Counted from the stretch's first letter, positions 8,312 to 20,697 are shown. The stretch is DNA of 64,000 nucleotides from Arthrobacter sp. PM3 (GCF_003352915.1 NZ_CP022314.1:3381620-3445619), one strand, 5' to 3'. Notes: generated from the sequence alone by a model not told the origin. Made by a program: numbers and translations.

Positions 8312-9691
8312 ATGGTGAGACTGATGGTCGATGCGCCAGCAGCCGGCTCAGACGAAAGTGCCGTGGACGCGTTCCTGCAGGGCGACCGCCCCCAGGAACC
8401 CGGCACGCAGGGGGAACACTCCCTGCGGCACGCGCCGGGACCGTACTTCGGGAACTACGGCGGCCGGTGGATGCCGGAATCGCTCATCGCCGCCCTGGAC
8501 GAGCTTGAGGACACGTTCGAGAAGGCCAAGGCCGATCCCGAGTTCACCGCCCAGATCGCCGAGCTGAACAAGAACTACTCCGGCCGGCCCTCGCTGCTGA
8601 CTGAGGCCAAGCGCTTCGCCGAGCACGCCGGGGGAGTGCGGGTCTTCCTCAAGCGCGAGGACCTCAACCACACCGGCTCGCACAAGATCAACAACGTCCT
8701 GGGCCAGGCACTGCTGGCCAAGCGGATGGGCAAGACGCGCGTGATCGCCGAGACCGGCGCCGGCCAGCACGGCGTGGCCAGCGCCACGGCGGCGGCCCTC
8801 CTCGGCCTGGAATGTGTCGTCTACATGGGCGCCGAGGATTGCCGCCGGCAGGCCCTCAACGTGGCCCGGATGGAACTGCTGGGCGCCACCGTCATCCCCG
8901 TCACCAACGGATCCCAGACGCTCAAGGACGCCATCAACGAGGCCCTGCGCGACTGGGTTGCCAACGTCGGCACCACCCACTACCTGCTGGGCACCGCCGC
9001 CGGCGCCCACCCGTTCCCGGCGATGGTCCGCTACTTCCACGAAGTGATCGGCGACGAGGCCCGCGCCCAGATCCTGGACCAGACCGGCCGGCTGCCGGAC
9101 GCCGTGTGCGCCTGCATCGGCGGCGGGTCCAACGCGATCGGCATCTTCCACGGCTTCCTTGATGACCCCTCGGTGAAGATCTACGGTTTCGAGGCCGGCG
9201 GCGAGGGCGTCGAAACCGGACGCCACGCAGCCACCATCACGCTGGGCAAGCCCGGCGTGCTGCACGGCGCGCGTTCCTACCTCATGCAGGACGACGACGG
9301 CCAGACCATCGAGTCGCACTCGATCTCGGCCGGCCTGGACTACCCCGGGGTCGGACCCGAGCATTCCTACCTCGCCGACATCGGCCGGGTCAGCTACGAG
9401 CCCATCACGGACAGCGAAGCCATGGACGCGTTCCGGCTCCTGTGCCGCACCGAGGGCATCATTCCGGCCATCGAGTCCGCGCACGCCCTCGCCGGCGCCA
9501 TCAAGGTGGGCCAGCGGCTGGCCGCCGATGCCGCGGCCGCGGGCAATGCCTCCGCAGCGTCGGAGAAAATCGTGATCGTGAACCTCTCCGGCCGCGGCGA
9601 CAAGGACGTGGCCACGGCTGCGGAATGGTTTGACCTGCTGGAGAAGGACTCACCCGAATCCGAAATCGCCAAAGAGGGGGAACAGCTGTGA
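8312..9691 (+). CDS. trpB: Tryptophan synthase beta subunit
   Basis: PLP enzyme that joins indole, channelled from TrpA, with serine to form tryptophan. The 459 residues include a nonconserved leader of about 40 before the family start [14 protein letters not shown]. The PLP lysine is K125 in [24 protein letters not shown], the phosphate-binding GGGSNAIG and the C-terminal NLSGRGDKD are present. The start could be the ATG at 8312 or the in-frame ATG at 8324; upstream sequence does not decide. The last 4 bases overlap trpA (GTGA). Confidence 0.97.
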   Translation: MVRLMVDAPAAGSDESAVDAFLQGDRPQEPGTQGEHSLRHAPGPYFGNYGGRWMPESLIAALDELEDTFEKAKADPEFTAQIAELNKNYSGRPSLLTEAKRFAEHAGGVRVFLKREDLNHTGSHKINNVLGQALLAKRMGKTRVIAETGAGQHGVASATAAALLGLECVVYMGAEDCRRQALNVARMELLGATVIPVTNGSQTLKDAINEALRDWVANVGTTHYLLGTAAGAHPFPAMVRYFHEVIGDEARAQILDQTGRLPDAVCACIGGGSNAIGIFHGFLDDPSVKIYGFEAGGEGVETGRHAATITLGKPGVLHGARSYLMQDDDGQTIESHSISAGLDYPGVGPEHSYLADIGRVSYEPITDSEAMDAFRLLCRTEGIIPAIESAHALAGAIKVGQRLAADAAAAGNASAASEKIVIVNLSGRGDKDVATAAEWFDLLEKDSPESEIAKEGEQL

Positions 9692-10533
9692 GCACCGCCG
9701 AGAACAGCGCCGAAAACCGCCCGGAGGGCGTCGTGGCGTCGGCCAGCAAGTCCGCCGCGGCCATTGACCGGGCCCGCGCCCAGGGCCGGGCGGCCCTGAT
9801 CGGCTACCTGCCCGCCGGCTACCCGAGCGTCGCGGACACCATCGCCGCCGGCATCGCCCTGGCCGAGAACGGCGCCGACCTCATCGAGATCGGCATCCCG
9901 TACTCCGACCCCGTCATGGACGGCCAGGTCATCCAGGCGGCCACCACCGAGGCCCTCGCCAAGGGATTCCACGTCCGCGAGGTCTTCGACGTCGTCCGCG
10001 GCATCACGAGCAAGACCGACGCCGCCGTCCTGGTGATGACCTACTGGAACCCCGTGGTCCGGATGGGCGTGGACGAATTCTCCCGCCGCCTGGCCGAAGC
10101 CGGGGGAGCCGGGCTCATCACGCCGGACCTCATCCCCGACGAGGCCGCCGAATGGTTCGCCGCCTCCGACAAATACGGACTGGACCGGGTGTTCCTCGTG
10201 GCTCCCTCGTCCTCCCCGGAACGCATGAAGCGTACCGTCGAGGCCAGCCGCGGCTTCGTCTACGCCGTGTCCATCATGGGCGTCACCGGCGCCCGGACCT
10301 CGGTCAGTTCCGCGGCCAAGGACGTCGTAGCCGCCGCGCACGCCGCGGGCGCCGAACGTGTCTGCGTCGGTCTGGGCGTCTCCAACGCCGGCCACGTTCG
10401 TGAGATCGCCGAGTACGCCGACGGCGTCATTGTCGGCACAGCGCTCGTCGCGGCTATCCGCGACGGCGGCGTGGATGCGGTAGCCTCCCTGACGAAAGAC
10501 CTCAGCACCGGCCTTACCACGGAAGAAGCGTAA
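9688..10533 (+). CDS. trpA: Tryptophan synthase alpha subunit
   Basis: Splits indole-3-glycerol phosphate to indole and glyceraldehyde 3-phosphate and passes indole to TrpB. The 281-residue TIM barrel has [12 protein letters not shown], the catalytic Glu in [35 protein letters not shown] with the second acidic residue, and the phosphate loop [13 protein letters not shown] start within the trpB stop (GTGA), so translation is coupled. lgt starts 3 bp after the stop. Confidence 0.97.
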   Translation: MSTAENSAENRPEGVVASASKSAAAIDRARAQGRAALIGYLPAGYPSVADTIAAGIALAENGADLIEIGIPYSDPVMDGQVIQAATTEALAKGFHVREVFDVVRGITSKTDAAVLVMTYWNPVVRMGVDEFSRRLAEAGGAGLITPDLIPDEAAEWFAASDKYGLDRVFLVAPSSSPERMKRTVEASRGFVYAVSIMGVTGARTSVSSAAKDVVAAAHAAGAERVCVGLGVSNAGHVREIAEYADGVIVGTALVAAIRDGGVDAVASLTKDLSTGLTTEEA

Positions 10534-10536
10534 GCA

Positions 10537-11739
10537 ATGCAGTCAGTCCTCCACGCGGCGGCGATGGTACCCGCGAGCATTCCGAGTCCCGTATGGTCCG
10601 GATTCGACATCCCGCTGCCGTGGGGGACGCTGCGCATCCACGCCTATGCCCTGTGCATCCTCGCCGGCATCATCGCCGGCCTCTGGCTGACTTCCGTCCG
10701 CTGGGCCCGCCGCGGCGCCCCTGAGGGCAGCGTCTGGGACATCGCCATTTGGGCCATCCCGCTCGGCATCATCGGCGGACGGCTCTACCACGTGTTCTCC
10801 TCACCGGACGCCTACTTCGGCCCCGGCTTCGACGGCACCGGGGATCTGTCCCTGATCCCGCAGATCCAGCGCGGCGGCCTGGGCATCTGGGGAGCCGTGG
10901 TGCTTGGTGCCGTCGGCGCCTGGATCGGTTGCCGGCGCGCCGGGGTGAAGCTGAGCGCCTTCATGGACGCGGCGGCGCCGGGGCTCCTGCTGGCCCAGGC
11001 AATCGGCCGGTGGGGAAACTACTTCAACCAGGAACTCTTCGGCGGCCCCACCACACTGCCGTGGGGACTGCAGATCGACCCCACCAGCCCCAATTTCCCG
11101 GCTGGAATGCCGGCGGACACGCTCTTCCACCCCACCTTCCTCTACGAGTCCCTGTGGAACCTCGCCGGCGTCGCCATTCTGCTGGCCCTGGACAAGAAGT
11201 TCAACTTCCGGCGCGGACGCCTCTTCTGCCTCTACGCCGTCTACTACACACTGGGCCGGGTCTGGATCGAAGCGATGCGGATCGACGACGCCGAGCAAAT
11301 CAGCCTGTTCGGCATCACCACCCGGCTCAACGTCTGGACCAGCATTTTTGTCCTGGCCGGCGCCCTGATCGCGTTCATCCTCCTGGGGCTGCGCAAGCCC
11401 TCCGGGCCGGACACCGTGTTCCTGCCAGGCCGCGAACCGGCGGCGAAAACCGCGGACGGGGAAGGCACCTTAGCACCCGTTCCCGCAGACGCCACAGGTA
11501 TCCGCAATGCGGACACGGCTGTCTCAGATAGTGAATCCCGTGGTAATCTCCGGAATAACCAAAGCGGACCAGGTCCCGCCTCGGCGTCCGTCCCCGCAGC
11601 CGCGGGCACGGATGCGGATGCGGACACGGAATCCACCGGCGGCACCAAGCCCGCCGCTGGAGCCACCGGAGCCCCGGCGGCCGGAGTCTCCGGCCGGCAG
11701 GCCACTGGAACCGCGCCGGAGGCGGAAGACACCAAGTAA
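10537..11739 (+). CDS. lgt: Prolipoprotein diacylglyceryl transferase
   Basis: Transfers diacylglycerol from phosphatidylglycerol to the lipobox Cys of prolipoproteins; inner membrane, about seven helices. The family signature GRWGNYFNQELFG is at about 152-164, and HPTFLYESLWN and GRLFCLYAVYYTLGR follow. The catalytic core ends near residue 290; the remaining 110 residues are a low-complexity Ala/Pro/Gly/Thr-rich cytosolic tail, common in actinobacterial Lgt. Three predicted lipoproteins in this window (29624-30010, 33205-34233, 35033-35461) would be clients. It lies 3 bp after trpA. Confidence 0.96.
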   Translation: MQSVLHAAAMVPASIPSPVWSGFDIPLPWGTLRIHAYALCILAGIIAGLWLTSVRWARRGAPEGSVWDIAIWAIPLGIIGGRLYHVFSSPDAYFGPGFDGTGDLSLIPQIQRGGLGIWGAVVLGAVGAWIGCRRAGVKLSAFMDAAAPGLLLAQAIGRWGNYFNQELFGGPTTLPWGLQIDPTSPNFPAGMPADTLFHPTFLYESLWNLAGVAILLALDKKFNFRRGRLFCLYAVYYTLGRVWIEAMRIDDAEQISLFGITTRLNVWTSIFVLAGALIAFILLGLRKPSGPDTVFLPGREPAAKTADGEGTLAPVPADATGIRNADTAVSDSESRGNLRNNQSGPGPASASVPAAAGTDADADTESTGGTKPAAGATGAPAAGVSGRQATGTAPEAEDTK

Positions 11740-11819
11740 CTCACCGCCGGCAACCCGGGCTGCGGAGCCACCGCTCGCAGGGCCCGAAACCACAGCGTCG
11801 TGGCAAGGGGCATTGTCGC

Positions 11820-11841
11820 GGACAGCAGATAGCAGCTGTCC
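11820..11841 (+). terminator. Hairpin after lgt
   Basis: GGACAGC at 11820-11826 pairs perfectly with GCTGTCC at 11835-11841 around an 8-nt loop, 80 bp after the lgt stop and before the gltB promoter. There is no T-tract, so it may be a weak terminator or a processing site. Confidence 0.45.
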
Positions 11842-11865
11842 GTGCAAGTCCGGGCCAGTACCTGC

Positions 11866-11902
11866 GTAACTGTTACTACAGAAGCCCGGGCTGGCCTACA
11901 AT
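11866..11902 (+). promoter_or_regulatory. gltBD promoter with overlapping palindrome
   Basis: A good -10 box TACAAT lies at 11897-11902. The 11-bp palindrome GTAACTGTTAC at 11866-11876 sits in the expected -35 region, where only a poor -35 match is seen. A regulator-dependent promoter for glutamate synthase is plausible. The arrangement does not match the GlnR consensus I know (gTnAc-n6-GaAAc). The mRNA leader would be about 95 nt, ending in AGGAGGAAGGA before the gltB ATG. Confidence 0.5.
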
Positions 11903-12003
11903 TCCAGTTAGAAAAACACTCTGTTGCGCCCATCACACCGGCGTGCCGAGTGGGGCCAATGTTGTCCCTCCCATACGCACGATCAGGAGGAAGGACGTCT
12001 CCA

Positions 12004-15000
12004 ATGACCCAAACTCTTCACAGCCCCAGCTGGTCCGATCCGGATCAGCCGCAGGCCGCAACGTCACCCTTCACCCGCTTTGCCTCGATGCCGGCGGCGG
12101 CCGGCCTCTACAACCCGGACACTGAAAAGGACGCCTGCGGCCTGGCTATTATCGCCACGCTCCGCGGCGAACCGGGATACGACATCGTCGACGCCGCCCT
12201 GACCGCCCTGCGCAACCTCGAGCACCGTGGCGCCGTTGGCGCCGATGAAGGAACCGGCGACGGCGCCGGCCTCCTCATGCAGGTCCCGGACGAGTTCTTC
12301 CGTGCAGTCACCGACTTCGAACTTCCAGCCCCCGGCCAGTACGTCGTGGGGACCGCCTTCCTGCCCGCCGAGCAGCGCGAATCCGACGCCGCCCGGGCCG
12401 GCATCGAAGGCCTCGCCGCCGATGAGGGTCTGACCGTCCTTGGCTGGCGTGAAGTCCCGATCGTCGCCGACCTCGTCGGGGCCATGGCCCGGGCCTGCAT
12501 GCCGCACTTCTCCCAGCCGTTCTTCGCCTCCAGCACCGGCGAGACCCTCGAACGGAACGAACTCGACTCCCGCGCCTGGCGGATCCGCAAGCGCGCCCAG
12601 AACAAGTTCGGCGTGTACTTCCCCTCGCTGTCCTCCCGGACCATCGTCTACAAGGGCATGCTCACCACCGCCCAGCTGGAGCCGTTCTACCCGGACCTGT
12701 CGGACAAGCGCTTCAAGACCAAGCTCGCGATCGTCCACTCGCGCTTCTCGACCAACACGTTCCCGTCCTGGCCGCTGGCCCAGCCGTTCCGCACCATCGC
12801 CCACAACGGCGAGATCAACACCGTCAAGGGCAACCGCAACTGGATGCGGGCACGGCAGTCGCAGCTCTCCAGCCCGCTGCTGGGTGACTCGCCCGAGGAA
12901 CTGTTCCCGATCTGCACCCCGGGCGCCTCGGACTCCGCCTCCTTCGACGAGGTCGCCGAGCTCCTCTGGCTCTCCGGCCGGCCCATCACGCACTCGATCA
13001 TGATGATGATCCCGGAGGCCTGGGAAAACCACGCCACCATGGATCCTGCGCGCCGCGCGTTCTACGAGTACCACTCGATGCTCATGGAACCGTGGGACGG
13101 CCCCGCCGCCGTCTCCTTCACCGACGGCAACCTGGTCGGCGCCACCCTGGACCGCAACGGGCTGCGCCCGGGCCGGTACTGGATCACCGAAGACGGCCTC
13201 ATCGTCTTCGCCTCCGAGGTCGGCGTGATCGACGTCGAAGCCTCCAAGGTGGTCAAGAAGGGCCGCGTCTCGCCGGGCAAGATGTTCCTGGTGGACACCG
13301 GCGCCGGCCGGATCATTGACGACGCCGAGGTCAAGGCCGAGGTCGCCGCCGCCAACCCGTGGGCCGAGTGGCTCAAGGACAACCTGATCGACCTCAACGA
13401 CCTGCCCGAGCGCGAGCACGTCGTACACACCGCGGCGTCGGTCAACATCCGCCAGCGCACCTTCGGCTACACCACCGAGGAACTGAAGATCCTGCTCGGC
13501 CCGATGGCCCGCACCGGCGCCGAACCGCTCGGGGCCATGGGTTCGGACACCCCGGTGGCCGTGCTGTCCAAGCGCCCGCGGCTGCTCTTCGACTACTTCG
13601 TGCAGTCCTTCGCGCAGGTCACCAACCCGCCGCTGGATGCCATCCGCGAGGAGCTCGTCACGTCCCTGACGTGCGCGATCGGACCGAACGGCAACCTGCT
13701 GGACACCAAACAGGTCCGGCAGCCGCAGGTCTCCCTGCCGTTCCCCGTGATCAACAACGACCAGCTCGCCAAGATCGCGAACATCGAGAACGCCGACGGC
13801 GACAAGGTCGCCATGAAGGTCCGCGGCCTCTACCGCCCCGAAGGCGGCGAGCACGCCCTCCGGGCCCGGCTCACCGAAATCTGCGAGCAGGTCTCCGGCG
13901 CCATCAACCGCGGCGTCCAGTACGTGGTGCTCTCGGACCGTGACTCGAACGCCCAGTGGGCGCCGATCCCGTCGCTGCTGCTCGTCAGCGCCGTGCACCA
14001 CCACCTGCTGCGCAGCGCCAACCGCACCAAGACCGCCCTCGTGGTCGAGGCCGGCGACGTCCGCGAAACGCACCACGTGGCCGTCCTTATCGGCTACGGC
14101 GCTTCCGCCGTGAACCCCTACCTGGCCATGGAATCCGTGGAACAGCTCATCAGCACCGGCGACGTCGTCGGCGTGAGCCCGCAGGACGGCGTCTACAACC
14201 TGATCAAGGGCCTCGGCAAGGGCGTCCTGAAGATCATGTCCAAGATGGGCATCTCCACCGTGGCCTCCTACACGGGCGCCCAGACCTTCGAGGCCCTCGG
14301 CCTTGGCCAGGACCTGGTGGACGAATACTTCTCCGGCACGCACTCCCAGCTCGGCGGCGTCGGCCTCGACGTCATTGCCGCCGAAGTCCTGGCCCGGCAC
14401 CGGATGGCCTACCCCGAAAGCGGCATCGAACTGCCGCACCAGCCCCTGCTGGGCGGCGGCGAGTACCAGTGGCGCCGCGACGGGGAACCGCACCTGTTCA
14501 ACCCGGAGACCGTGTTCCGGCTCCAGCACGCCACGCGTGAACGCCGCTACGACATCTTCAAGGCCTACACCCGCGGCGTCGACGACCAGTCCGAGAACCT
14601 CATGACCCTGCGCGGGCTGCTGAAGTTCAAGGCCGGCCTGCGTCCCGCCGTGCCGCTCGAGGAAGTGGAGCCGGTCTCCAGCATCGTCAAGCGGTTCTCC
14701 ACCGGCGCGATGAGCTACGGCTCCATCTCCAAGGAAGCCCACGAGACCCTCGCGATCGCCATGAACCGGCTGGGCGGCAAGTCCAACACCGGTGAAGGCG
14801 GCGAGGACGTGGACCGCCTGCTCGACCCCACGCGCCGTTCCGCGGTCAAGCAGATCGCCTCCGGCCGGTTCGGCGTCACGAGCCTGTACCTGTCCAACGC
14901 GGACGACATCCAGATCAAGATGGCCCAGGGCGCCAAGCCCGGCGAAGGCGGCCAGCTGATGGCGCAGAAGGTCTACCCCTGGGTGGCCCGGACGCGGCAC

Positions 15001-16612
15001 TCGACGCCCGGCGTCGGACTCATCTCGCCGCCCCCGCACCACGACATCTACTCGATCGAGGACCTCGCGCAGCTGATTTACGACGCCAAACGCGCCAACC
15101 CCTCGGCCCGCGTGCACGTCAAGCTCGTCTCCGAGGTCGGGATCGGCACCGTGGCGTCCGGCGTCACCAAGGCGAAGGCCGACGTCGTCCTGGTCTCCGG
15201 GCACGACGGCGGCACCGGCGCCTCGCCGCTGAACTCGCTCAAGCACGCCGGTGTCCCGTGGGAACTCGGCCTGGCTGAGACCCAGCAGACGCTCATGCTC
15301 AACGGCCTGCGCGACCGCGTGGTGGTGCAGGTGGACGGCCAGCTCAAGACCGGCCGCGACGTCGTGATCGCCGCGCTGCTCGGCGGCGAGGAGTTCGGTT
15401 TCGCCACCGCCCCGCTGGTGGTCTCGGGCTGCATCATGATGCGCGTCTGCCACCTGGACACCTGCCCGGTGGGTGTCGCGACGCAGAACCCCGAGCTGCG
15501 CTCCCGGTTCAACGGCAAGCCCGAGTTCGTGGTCAACTTCTTCGAGTTCCTCGCCGAGGAAGTCCGCGAGATCCTTGCCGAGCTCGGGTTCCGCAGCATC
15601 GAGGAAGCGATCGGCCACGCCGAGATGCTCGATACCCGCGAGGCGATCAGCCACTGGAAGGCCGAAGGGCTGGACCTGGATCCGATCCTCCACGGCCTCG
15701 AGTTCGACGACGACGCCCCGTTGCGCAACCTCACCGGCCAGAACCACGAGCTGGACAAGCACTTCGACCAGCGCCTGATCACCATGGCCGCCGAAGCGCT
15801 GACCGACCGCACCCCGGTGAAGATCTCCGTGGATGTCATTAACACGGACCGTTCCGTCGGCACCATGCTCGGCCACGTCGTGACGAAGACCTTCGGCACG
15901 GACGTGCTGGCCACGGACACGATCGACATCACGCTGAACGGCACCGCCGGTCAGTCGCTCGGCGCGTTCCTGCCGGCCGGCATCACCCTGCGCATGTTCG
16001 GTGACTCCAACGACTACGTCGGCAAGGGCCTGTCCGGCGGCCGCATCGTGGTCCGGCCGGACCGCACCAACGTGTTCCCGGCCGAACGCAACGTGATCGC
16101 CGGAAACGTGATCGGCTACGGCGCCACGAGCGGCGAGCTGTTCCTGCGCGGCCAGGTGGGCGAACGCTTCCTGGTCCGGAACTCCGGCGCCACCGCGGTG
16201 GTCGAGGGAATCGGCGACCACGGCTGCGAGTACATGACCGGCGGCCAGACCCTCATCATCGGCCGCACCGGACGCAACTTCGGCGCCGGCATGTCCGGCG
16301 GCACGGCCTATGTCCTGGACCTGCAGAGCGAACGCGTCAACAAGCAGGCCCTGGAGTCCGGCGAGCTGCAGCTGCGCGAGCTGGATGCCGAGGACCGGGA
16401 CATCGTCCATGGGCTGCTCGTCAAGCATGTCGAGGAAACCGAGTCGCTGCATGCGGCCCGGCTCCTCGAGAACTTCGACGACACCGCGGCCCGCATTACC
16501 AAGGTGCTGCCGCGCGACTACGCGGCTGTCCTGCAAACCCGTCTTGACGCCATCGAAGAGGGCCTGGACCCCGACGGCGAAGAAGTTTGGTCTCGAATCC
16601 TGGAGGTGACCG

Positions 16613-16620
<8 letters not shown>
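12004..16620 (+). CDS. gltB: Glutamate synthase (GOGAT) large subunit
   Basis: Makes two glutamates from glutamine and 2-oxoglutarate with electrons from GltD; the main route of low-ammonium assimilation. 1538 residues, normal size. The class II glutaminase Cys is C45 in KDACGLA, so the mature protein probably starts there after propeptide removal. The central and FMN-binding synthase domains follow ([35 protein letters not shown]), then the 3Fe-4S cysteines in CHLDTCPVG, and the C-terminal beta-helix ([26 protein letters not shown]). The ATG at 12004 has AGGAGGAAGGA at 11985-11995; the frame is open further upstream but that part covers the promoter. Overlaps gltD by 8 bp. Confidence 0.97.
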
Positions 16621-18070
<1,450 letters not shown>

Positions 18071-18088
18071 GCCGTCCGGTCACTGGTT

Positions 18089-18121
18089 CCTTAGGTGACT
18101 GGTTCTGCCGGTCACCTAAGG
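18089..18121 (+). terminator. 11-bp stem-loop after gltD
   Basis: CCTTAGGTGAC (18089-18099) and GTCACCTAAGG (18111-18121) are perfect inverted repeats with an 11-nt spacer, located between the gltD stop and the pyk promoter. It is probably the gltBD terminator; with no T-tract and an AT-richer stem than other hairpins here, an operator role is also possible. Confidence 0.6.
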
Positions 18122-18160
18122 GTTCACACCCTCTTCAACTTTATCCATGCAACAGACCAC

Positions 18161-18166
18161 TAGGGT
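18161..18166 (+). promoter_or_regulatory. -10 element for leaderless pyk transcript
   Basis: TAGGGT lies 6 nt before the pyk ATG at 18173, and no ribosome site is present, suggesting a leaderless mRNA. Confidence 0.5.
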
Positions 18167-18172
18167 AGGTAT

Positions 18173-19672
18173 ATGAGACGCGCTAAAATCGTGGCCACGT
18201 TCGGACCGGCAATCGCAAGCTTCGAGAACACGCTTGCCGTGCTGGAAGCCGGCGTCGACGTGGCACGCATGAACATGAGCCACGGCGACTACTCCGTGCA
18301 CGACAACACCTACGAGAACGTCCGCAAGGCTGCCGGGCAGCTCGGCAAGGCCGTCGCCATCATGGCCGACCTGCAGGGCCCGAAGATCCGCCTGGGCCGC
18401 TTTGTTGACGGCCCGCACCTTCTGGCCGTCGGCGACACGTTCACGATCACCACGGAGGACGTGCCCGGCACCAAGGAGATCTGCTCCACCACGCTGAAGA
18501 GCCTGACCGAAGACGTGAAGCCCGGCGATGCCCTGCTGATCGACGACGGCAAGGTCGCCCTGCGCGCGATCGACGTCGACGACGTCAAGGTCGTTGCCCA
18601 GGTTGTTGTCGGCGGGTACGTCTCCAACAACAAGGGCATCAACCTGCCCGGCGTGGCCGTCAACGTGCCGGCGCTGAGCGAAAAGGATGAGGACGACCTC
18701 CGCTGGGCCATCCGCCGCGGTGTGGACCTCGTCGCGCTGTCGTTCGTCCGTGACGCCGCGGACATCAAGCGCGTCCACGAGATCATGGACGAAGAAGGCC
18801 GCCGCGTGCCGGTGATCGCCAAGATCGAGAAGCCGCAGGCCGTGGACCAGCTCCCCGAGATCATCGACGCGTTCGACGCCATCATGGTGGCCCGCGGCGA
18901 CCTCGGCGTTGAACTGCCGCTGGAGGAAGTGCCGATCGTCCAGAAGCGTGCCGTTGAACTGGCCCGCCGCTGGGCCAAGCCGGTCATCGTGGCAACCCAG
19001 GTCCTCGAATCCATGATCGACAACCCGCGTCCGACCCGCGCCGAGGCCTCCGACTGCGCCAACGCGGTGCTCGACGGCGCCGACGCGGTGATGCTTTCCG
19101 GCGAGACCAGCGTGGGCAAGTACCCGATCGAGACCGTCAAGACCATGGCGCGGATCATCGAATCCACCGAAGAGCACGGCCTGGAACGCGTCCCCCCGCT
19201 GGGCACCAAGCCCAAGACCCGCGGCGGCGCCATCACCCGTGCCGCCGTCGAAATCGCCGACCAGCTGGAAGCAAAGTACATCTGCGCCTTCACCCAGTCC
19301 GGCGACTCGGCGCGCCGCCTCTCCCGGCTGCGCCCGATCCGTCCGGTCTTCGCTTTCACCCCGGTGGAACACGTCTGGAACCAGCTGGCCCTCACCTGGG
19401 GCATCCAGCCGGTCCTGGTCCCGATGGTGGGCCACACTGACGAGATGACCGCCCAGGTGGACCGCAGCCTGCTGGACCTCGACCTCGTGGATGACGGGGA
19501 CATGGTGGTTATCGCCGCCGGTTCGCCTCCCGGAAAGGCCGGTTCCACGAACCTGCTCAAGGTCCACAAGGTGGGCGACCTGACCGACGCCGGCAGCGTC
19601 GGCGGCGCTCAGGTGGCCAAGGACAAGCTCGGCCCGTGGCCGGAAAAGAAGAAGAAGAACTCCAAGATCTAG
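18173..19672 (+). CDS. pyk: Pyruvate kinase
   Basis: Converts phosphoenolpyruvate and ADP to pyruvate and ATP, the last glycolytic step. 499 residues, slightly longer than the usual 470-480 because of a Lys-rich tail (PEKKKKNSKI). Visible family segments are RRAKIVATFGPA, ARMNMSHGDY, ADLQGPKIRLG, NLPGVAVNVPALSEKD, the signature VIAKIEKPQAV, MVARGDLGVELPLE and MLSGETSVGKYP. The C-terminal domain keeps SGDSARRLSRLRP. It is transcribed from its own promoter and ends at a strong bidirectional terminator. Confidence 0.97.
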   Translation: MRRAKIVATFGPAIASFENTLAVLEAGVDVARMNMSHGDYSVHDNTYENVRKAAGQLGKAVAIMADLQGPKIRLGRFVDGPHLLAVGDTFTITTEDVPGTKEICSTTLKSLTEDVKPGDALLIDDGKVALRAIDVDDVKVVAQVVVGGYVSNNKGINLPGVAVNVPALSEKDEDDLRWAIRRGVDLVALSFVRDAADIKRVHEIMDEEGRRVPVIAKIEKPQAVDQLPEIIDAFDAIMVARGDLGVELPLEEVPIVQKRAVELARRWAKPVIVATQVLESMIDNPRPTRAEASDCANAVLDGADAVMLSGETSVGKYPIETVKTMARIIESTEEHGLERVPPLGTKPKTRGGAITRAAVEIADQLEAKYICAFTQSGDSARRLSRLRPIRPVFAFTPVEHVWNQLALTWGIQPVLVPMVGHTDEMTAQVDRSLLDLDLVDDGDMVVIAAGSPPGKAGSTNLLKVHKVGDLTDAGSVGGAQVAKDKLGPWPEKKKKNSKI

Positions 19673-19688
19673 TTCTTCGATCTGCGAC

Positions 19689-19730
19689 AAAAGGGAGGAT
19701 CCCCACCGGTTGGCGGGGATCCTCCCTTTT
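19689..19730. terminator. Bidirectional terminator between pyk and the response regulator
   Basis: GGGAGGATCCCC (19693-19704) and GGGGATCCTCCC (19715-19726) form a perfect stem around a 10-nt loop, flanked by AAAA (19689-19692) and TTTT (19727-19730). It therefore has a T-tract on each strand and serves the convergent pyk and regulator genes. Confidence 0.9.
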
Positions 19731-19802
19731 GTTGTTGCTGCTTGCTTCTGCGGGGTGCCGGCGCGGCGTTCCTTCTGGAGGAGGTCCGCGCCGGCGCCGC
19801 TG

Positions 19803-20408
19803 CTAGTTGACCTGGTTGATGATGGTCTCGGCGACCTCGCGCATGCTGAGGCGGCGGTCCATGGAGGTCTTCTGGATCCAGCGGAACGCTTCGGGCTCCG
19901 TGAGGCCCATCTTGGTGGTCAGGAGGCTCTTGGCGCGCTCCACGAGCTTGCGGGTGGCGAACTGCTCCTGCAGGTCGGTGACCTCGGCTTCGAGGGCCTT
20001 GATCTCCTCGTGGCGGGAGAGCGCGATCTCCAGGGCCGGGATGAGGTCCGCCGGGGTGAAGGGCTTGACCACGTAGGCCATGGCGCCGGCGTCGCGGGCG
20101 CGCTCCACGAGTTCCTTCTGGCTGAACGCGGTGAGCAGGACCACCGGGGCGATCCGGGCCTTGACGATCTTCTCGGCGGCCGAGATGCCGTCCATGACCG
20201 GCATCTTGACGTCCATCAGGACGAGGTCGGGCTTGAGCTCCTCGGCAAGCTGCACGGCCTTTTCGCCGTTGTCCGCCTCGCCGACGACGTCGTAGCCTTC
20301 GCCCCGCAGGATCTCGATGATGTCCAGGCGGATGAGGGTCTCATCCTCGGCGACAACGACGCGGCGCGCCGGCTGGGAGGTGGGGGTGGACTCCGTCTGT
20401 TCTGTCAC
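19803..20408 (-). CDS. ANTAR-domain response regulator (PdtaR type)
   Basis: Two-component response regulator that acts on RNA. The receiver domain has the phospho-acceptor D66 in LVLMDVKMP, the acidic pair ED at 21-22 and the conserved Lys in VVKPF. A short coiled coil (about 130-155) leads to the C-terminal ANTAR RNA-binding domain (about 145-200), where ANTAR proteins bind paired stem-loops to block termination. It resembles Mycobacterium PdtaR (Rv1626), partner of histidine kinase PdtaS; no kinase is nearby. GTG start at 20408, with AAGGAG 5 nt before it. pyk faces it across the shared terminator. Confidence 0.93.
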   Translation of the reverse strand: MTEQTESTPTSQPARRVVVAEDETLIRLDIIEILRGEGYDVVGEADNGEKAVQLAEELKPDLVLMDVKMPVMDGISAAEKIVKARIAPVVLLTAFSQKELVERARDAGAMAYVVKPFTPADLIPALEIALSRHEEIKALEAEVTDLQEQFATRKLVERAKSLLTTKMGLTEPEAFRWIQKTSMDRRLSMREVAETIINQVN

Positions 20409-20509
20409 GGGAACTCCTTGGTAAGGTACGGCGGGACTAGACCATCATAGGTTTTGTCCGCCACTGTACTTGGACCGGTTTGGTTCGATGCGGCGTCACT
20501 GGCGCGATT

Positions 20510-20538
20510 CTGACATTCAGCCTATCTGCATGTAGAGT
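20510..20538 (+). promoter_or_regulatory. Promoter for tRNA-Leu
   Basis: CTGACA at 20510-20515 and TAGAGT at 20533-20538, 17 bp apart, form a near-consensus vegetative promoter. Transcription would begin near 20545, about 70 nt before the mature tRNA. Confidence 0.65.
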
Positions 20539-20614
20539 AATTTCGCGCACTGGCGGCGATCGCGTTGCTCACAGGAACCTGTGGCGGGCCGATTGTTACA
20601 CCGGTGTCCTCCGC

Positions 20615-20696
20615 GCCCGAGTGGCGGAATTGGCAGACGCGCCGCACTCAAAATGCGGTATCGAAAGGTGTGTGGGTTCGAGTCCCACCTCGGGCA
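20615..20696 (+). tRNA. tRNA-Leu (anticodon CAA)
   Basis: An 82-nt class II tRNA. The acceptor stem GCCCGAG (20615-20621) pairs with CTCGGGC (20689-20695) and A73 is at 20696. The D arm contains TGGCAGAC, the anticodon stem is CCGCA/TGCGG around CTCAAAA (anticodon CAA, reading UUG), a long variable arm follows, and the T arm has GTTCGAGTC. No CCA is encoded. Its last 21 bases are part of the repeat that bounds the downstream island, so the gene is the integration target and remains intact. Confidence 0.97.
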
Positions 20697-20697
20697 C
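20676..20697 (+). repeat. Attachment-site core, copy 1 (tRNA-Leu 3' end)
   Basis: A 22-bp sequence from GTTCGAG to CGGGCAC covering the T arm and acceptor end of tRNA-Leu. Identical copies lie at 31967-31988 and 36797-36818. This is the expected left junction of an element that integrates into a tRNA 3' end and restores it. Confidence 0.9.

Noticed and set aside
11985..12003. Use of an earlier start for gltB (frame open to 11842)
   Set aside because: The upstream part would include the promoter and hairpin; a strong ribosome site lies right before the ATG at 12004.
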